Assembly: GCA_051715485.1 (NCBI GenBank)
Contig: JBPXJV010000071.1
Coordinates: 1-64,000 of the forward strand
DNA length: 64,000 nucleotides
DNA from: UBA1930 sp051715485
Lineage (GTDB): Bacteria; Bacteroidota; Bacteroidia; Chitinophagales; Chitinophagaceae
Direction of reading: 5' to 3'
In this document: positions 60,655 through 64,000 of the stretch, piece after piece
Position numbering within the stretch: the stretch's first letter is position 1
Layout of the letters: every line of letters starts with the position of its first letter
The notes under the pieces: generated by a model
What the model was told of the DNA's origin: nothing
What the model saw: only the letters and a program-made list of their open reading frames with translations
The model's database searches: none
Translations under genes and position numbers: made by a program

Positions 60655-61215
60655 ATGGCTACAAGCAAAGAACAACCCCCTATTATTGAAACCAAAGATG
60701 TATTTGTTGGAGATAAAAAAGCACCAGTAACTTTAATGCAATTTGGTGAATATGAAAATGATGAATGTGCAAAAGTAAACGAAGTAGTAAAAAAAATATT
60801 AGAAGAACATAAAAATATTGTACGATTTAATTTTCGTCATTTTCCATTAACAAAAATTCATCAACGTAGTCAAAAAGCAGCAGAAGCTGCAATTTCAGCT
60901 GCTCAAGATGGTAAGTTTTGGGAAATGCACAATGCATTATTTGCTAATAGAAGAAACTTGGGTACAACTACCTTAAAACTTCATGCTAAAGATGCAGGTA
61001 TTAATAGAAAAGAAATGTTAGAAGAACTAATGAATGGCACCTATGGACAAAATGTACATGAAGATATTGCCTATGGTAAAAAATTAGGTGTAACAGAAAT
61101 ACCTACTTTTTTTATTAACGGAGAAAAATATTTAGGAAAAATAACTTTTGAAAACCTTAGTAAAGAAATTATTGCTGCTTCTAAAAAATCTAAAACTACC
61201 AAAAAAAGTAAATAA
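60655..61215 (+). CDS. DsbA-family thioredoxin-fold protein lacking the CxxC motif
   Basis: A 186-residue protein with a thioredoxin_4/DsbA-like fold. The strand APVTLMQFGEYE leads into the active-site position, then VRFNFRHFPLTKIHQRSQKAAEAA, FWEMHNALFANRR, and the cis-Pro region VTEIPTFFINGEKYLG near residue 155. Where relatives have C-P-x-C, this one has ENDEC, so only the second Cys survives. No signal peptide is seen, so it is probably cytosolic, and the C-terminus is Lys-rich. A disulfide role is unlikely; a binding or peroxidase-like role is possible. It follows clpB by 103 bp and may share its transcript. Confidence 0.75.
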   Translation: MATSKEQPPIIETKDVFVGDKKAPVTLMQFGEYENDECAKVNEVVKKILEEHKNIVRFNFRHFPLTKIHQRSQKAAEAAISAAQDGKFWEMHNALFANRRNLGTTTLKLHAKDAGINRKEMLEELMNGTYGQNVHEDIAYGKKLGVTEIPTFFINGEKYLGKITFENLSKEIIAASKKSKTTKKSK

Positions 61216-61247
61216 TTTTTCTTCCATAAACTTATTTTAAAAAATAT

Positions 61248-61282
61248 AAACTTGTCATTCTGAATATTTTAATGACAAGTTT
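61248..61282 (+). terminator. Terminator after the DsbA-like gene
   Basis: A 12-bp stem AAACTTGTCATT/AATGACAAGTTT with an 11-base loop, followed by TTTTGTTTTT, 33 bp after the stop. Confidence 0.8.
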
Positions 61283-61344
61283 TTTGTTTTTATATATTTT
61301 TTGAAAATTTATCGTTATTATTAGACATTAATTTTATTACGCCA

Positions 61345-63123
61345 ATGAAGAAATGTATCTTACTTGGTATTATTTGTATTTTTTATAGTGCAAGTTTTGC
61401 ACAGTTTTATTTACGTGGCGAAATAAAAGATGAGCAAGGTAATCCATTGCCAAAAGTAAAAATCTATCTTTTCTCTAAAAATAATTTTACATTTTCATAT
61501 TCAAGCGGTAACTATGGAACTTTTGGTATTCCTACTGCCAACGAAATTGATACAATACTATTAACCTTACCAGGGTACGAAACCTTCAAAAAGGCAATAA
61601 ATACAAGATTTTATCAAAGTTTTATCTTAAAACCTTTACCTGCAACAGCAAGCTTAATGAAAAATAAATTAAGCTCAAAAACCAAAAATTTATTAAAAGA
61701 ACAATACAACCTTTTTGCTGCTAATGGCGAAAGTTATAGCCAATTAATAGAAAATGAATTTTTATCTGCAACTCTTTACCCAGAAACAGGCTTTGCCTTA
61801 AATATTGACAGAGCATCTTACAGTAATATTAGACGCTTTTTAAACAATAGCGTTAAAGTACCAACTAATGCTATTAGAATTGAAGAAATGCTTAATTATT
61901 TTGAATATAATTTAAAAGATAATTCCCCTATCCAACAAGTTTCAAATAAAAAATTTCAAATTGAACACTACTTAACTACTTGCCCATGGAATAATCAATC
62001 AAACTTATTATTTCTTAGCTTTAAAGCACCCAAGCTTAATTTAGATACAATACCCCCAAGTAATTTAGTTTTTTTGATAGACGTTTCAGGTTCTATGGAT
62101 AAACCTAATAGACTTCCCCTTTTACAATCTGCATTTAAAATGTTAGTTGATAACCTTAGAAACATTGATACTGTTACAATTATAACTTATGGTGGCGGTG
62201 TAGCTAAAGTTTTATATCCTACAAGTGGTTCAGATAAAGATATTATTAAAAATGTGATAGATTCTTTATCTGCATCAGGAGATACTCCAGGTGAAGCAGC
62301 AATACAAACAGCTTATGCTTCTGCTACCCAATCATTTATTCCTAATGGAAATAATAGAATTATTTTAGCAACAGATGGTGATTTTAATGTTGGGCAAACT
62401 TCTGATAAAGCATTAGAAGAATTAATTACTTCTTATATGCAAAGTGGCATTTATCTTACTTGTTTAGGTGTAGGAATGGGCAATTATAAAGATAGCAAAT
62501 TAGAAGCATTAGCAAAAAAAGGAAATGGCAATTTTGCTTATATTGATAATATTTATGAAGCTCAAAAAGTTTTAGTTACTGAATTTACAAAAACCTTATA
62601 TTCAATAGCTAATGATGCTTTCTTAAGTTTTAATTTTAATAATGAAGAAGTAAAAGAATATAGACTTATAGGGTTTGATAATAAAAAAGCAGCTATCACA
62701 GATTCTACCAGTGAATTAGAGGGTGGTGAAGTTGGCAGTGGTCATAATATGATAGCAATTTTTGAAATTATAAGAAGAGATAATAGTAAAATTGCCAATT
62801 TAGCTATTGGAGAAATATTGTTAAAATACAAATGTGCTGATTATCAAAGAGAAATAGAACAAAAATTAAATATAAACAGCAACTTAATATCATTTTCAAA
62901 TGCAGATCCTTCTCTACGTTTTGCAACTGCTGTTAGTATGTTTGGCTCATTATTAAAGCAATCTAAATATGCCTGGAATTATGATTATTGGGATGTTTAT
63001 AACATAGCAGAAAAGGCTGCTAACCCAAATTGTTATGCTCAACAAGAATTTTTAAAATTAGTTATCATGGCTAATAAACTTTATAACCCAAAACAAAAAA
63101 GAAAATTTAGCAAAAATAATTAG
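61345..63123 (+). CDS. YfbK-type von Willebrand A domain protein
   Basis: A 592-residue exported protein (signal ends near ASFAQ). A CarboxypepD-reg-like domain (about 22-95) precedes the vWF_A N-terminal region (YPETGFALNIDRASYSNIRRF, the YfbK hallmark at about 150-170). The vWA domain starts near 235 with a complete MIDAS, LIDVSGSM, and has ATDGDFNVG later. The DUF3520-like C-terminus (DPSLRFATAVSMFGSLLKQS) closes the chain. In Bacteroidota such proteins are often next to ECF sigma/anti-sigma pairs, as here. It has no T9SS sorting domain. Confidence 0.87.
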   Translation: MKKCILLGIICIFYSASFAQFYLRGEIKDEQGNPLPKVKIYLFSKNNFTFSYSSGNYGTFGIPTANEIDTILLTLPGYETFKKAINTRFYQSFILKPLPATASLMKNKLSSKTKNLLKEQYNLFAANGESYSQLIENEFLSATLYPETGFALNIDRASYSNIRRFLNNSVKVPTNAIRIEEMLNYFEYNLKDNSPIQQVSNKKFQIEHYLTTCPWNNQSNLLFLSFKAPKLNLDTIPPSNLVFLIDVSGSMDKPNRLPLLQSAFKMLVDNLRNIDTVTIITYGGGVAKVLYPTSGSDKDIIKNVIDSLSASGDTPGEAAIQTAYASATQSFIPNGNNRIILATDGDFNVGQTSDKALEELITSYMQSGIYLTCLGVGMGNYKDSKLEALAKKGNGNFAYIDNIYEAQKVLVTEFTKTLYSIANDAFLSFNFNNEEVKEYRLIGFDNKKAAITDSTSELEGGEVGSGHNMIAIFEIIRRDNSKIANLAIGEILLKYKCADYQREIEQKLNINSNLISFSNADPSLRFATAVSMFGSLLKQSKYAWNYDYWDVYNIAEKAANPNCYAQQEFLKLVIMANKLYNPKQKRKFSKNN

Positions 63124-63241
63124 AGTTCATTTTTTTAATTTTCTCTTACACTTATTATAGCTAAGATTAAAATTAATTTATACAGAGCAGCTATATATTA
63201 ATCTTATAGTCTTACTTTTAATGGAAATTTAAAAATTTCTA

Positions 63242-63820
63242 ATGTTTGAGCAAGATTTAATACAAGGCTGTATCAATAATGAAGCCATAGCTCAAAGAGA
63301 GTTATACAACTTGTATAGCCCTAAAATGTTGAGTTTATGTTATCGTTATTCATACAATAGAATAGATGCTCAGGATATGTTGCAAGATGCCTTTATTAAA
63401 ATTTTTACTCAAATACATACTTTTCAAAACAAAGGTTCTTTTGAAGGATGGATAAGAAGAATTGTAATTCATAGCTGTATTAATTTTTTAAAACGAAATA
63501 AAAAGTTTACAGATAATAATGTTGAATTAGATTATGCTGAAAATATTAGAGTAAAAGAAGAAAATATTTCAACCATAATCTTAGCAAAACAAATAATTGA
63601 ATGTATTAGATTATTACCAATTGGCTATAGAACAGTTTTAAATTTATACGCTATTGAAGGTTATAGTCATAAAGAAATTGGAGAGTTATTAGATATCCAA
63701 GAAAGTTCTAGCAGAAGCCAATATGCAAGAGCTAAAGTATTGTTAGAAAATATACTCGTTAAAAAACATATTATACCAGAAACTAAAAGAAGCTTTAATT
63801 GGTTAGCCAGTTTAAAGTAA
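63242..63820 (+). CDS. ECF-type RNA polymerase sigma factor
   Basis: A 192-residue sigma-70 protein of the Bacteroidota ECF kind. Region 2 (about 20-90) has YNRIDAQDMLQDAFIKIFTQI and FEGWIRRIVIHSCINFLKR; region 4 (about 120-175) has LPIGYRTVLNLYAIEGYSHKEIGELLDIQESSSRSQYARAK as its helix-turn-helix. Start ATG at 63242. A downstream gene begins five bases after its stop and looks like its anti-sigma factor. The YfbK-type vWA gene is 118 bp upstream. Its promoter does not carry the TGGGTTAC-N16-GTATnA motif of the other ECF unit. Confidence 0.9.
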   Translation: MFEQDLIQGCINNEAIAQRELYNLYSPKMLSLCYRYSYNRIDAQDMLQDAFIKIFTQIHTFQNKGSFEGWIRRIVIHSCINFLKRNKKFTDNNVELDYAENIRVKEENISTIILAKQIIECIRLLPIGYRTVLNLYAIEGYSHKEIGELLDIQESSSRSQYARAKVLLENILVKKHIIPETKRSFNWLASLK

Positions 63821-63825
63821 AATTA

Positions 63826-64000
63826 ATGAAAGATTATAAATACCATAATAACCTTGAGCAATTTTTGCAATCAGAAATAGAAAATCACAAGCTATTTCCT
63901 GAGGATAAAGTATGGAGAAATATTTATAAAGAATTTCATGGTAATAAAAAATGGAGTGCTCTTGCGTATGTTTCATTGTTCATTATTGTTGCCCTTACGC
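63826..64000 (+). CDS. Probable anti-sigma factor, N-terminal part (cut by window end)
   Basis: From the ATG at 63826 the frame stays open to the window edge, 58 codons. The first 40 residues are charged and helical (LEQFLQSEIENHKLFPEDKVWRNIYKEFHG across two helices). A transmembrane helix then begins (KKWSALAYVSLFIIVALT). A short cytosolic segment followed by a single membrane helix, directly behind an ECF sigma gene, is the common design of Bacteroidota anti-sigma factors. The pattern 'VW..I...' also fits these proteins. The rest lies outside the window. Confidence 0.65.
   Translation, partial: MKDYKYHNNLEQFLQSEIENHKLFPEDKVWRNIYKEFHGNKKWSALAYVSLFIIVALT

Noticed and set aside
63140..63241. 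TGGGTTAC-N16-GTATnA promoter before the second ECF sigma gene
   Set aside because: Looked for and not found; only a TTACTTTTAATGG stretch without a matching -10.

Overview
The window is a 64 kb piece of an AT-rich chromosome (about 30% GC by eye) from a member of the Bacteroidota, most likely Chitinophagales-like. The assignment rests on family content: a type IX secretion (T9SS) plug protein, a protein with a C-terminal T9SS sorting domain, DUF4835 and DUF4296 proteins next to coaBC, the divergent Bacteroidota omega subunit and bamD, a BT_3928-type DoxX protein, a 641-residue ribosomal protein S1, and Bacteroidota promoter boxes (TAnnTTTG, several extended to TAnnTTTGCAC). Genes lack clear Shine-Dalgarno sites, as is usual in the phylum. 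No prophage, CRISPR array or rRNA operon is visible. There is one tRNA gene.

Layout. 1-1272: a complete-ended insertion sequence with perfect 23-bp terminal inverted repeats and a broken Zn-ribbon IS256-variant transposase. 1338-7812 (minus): thioredoxin-like protein, scpB, atpG, a DppB-type permease, a DoxX-family protein, a deoxynucleoside kinase and trpS. 8079-13841 (plus): an RND efflux operon (adaptor, HAE1 pump, outer-membrane factor). 14029-20073 (plus): cyanophycin synthetase, an LEA2 lipoprotein and a large M16 peptidase. 20531-23966 (minus): an ABC exporter, a TonB-C-like secreted protein and OxyR. 24037-25735: an island that looks like accessory cassettes, with a truncated ORF, a CrtO-like membrane protein, a PF13557 outer-membrane protein and a 20-bp direct repeat. 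25919-27779 (plus): a LexA/CI-like S24 regulator and malate dehydrogenase.

27994-32754 (minus): mtgA, then the DUF4296, DUF4835, coaBC, rpoZ and bamD cluster. 33089-39001 (minus): an AMP-forming acyl-CoA synthetase, a fused folB-folK, a pteridine-reductase-like SDR, a flavodoxin-reductase-like protein, an SGNH hydrolase and an MFS transporter. 39120-42856 (minus): rpsA and a subtilase. 42984-47836: a vWA protein with T9SS sorting domain, a LolC/FtsX-type permease, the T9SS plug protein and a tRNA with a CAU anticodon. 48095-55223: queD, aroC, an inositol-phosphatase-family gene, a Fic protein with repeats over its start codon, an MBL/beta-CASP nuclease, a glycosyltransferase and an acyltransferase.

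55266-57268 is the most interesting part. An ECF sigma gene is translationally coupled to a membrane protein that joins an anti-sigma-like cytosolic domain to a trypsin-like periplasmic protease. A small Ala/Pro-rich lipoprotein is transcribed divergently. The two divergent promoters share the same bipartite motif, TGGGTTAC-N16-GTATnA, which predicts an autoregulated envelope-stress regulon. The window ends with clpB, a DsbA-fold protein without CxxC, and a YfbK-type vWA protein followed by a second ECF sigma gene and the start of its probable anti-sigma gene.
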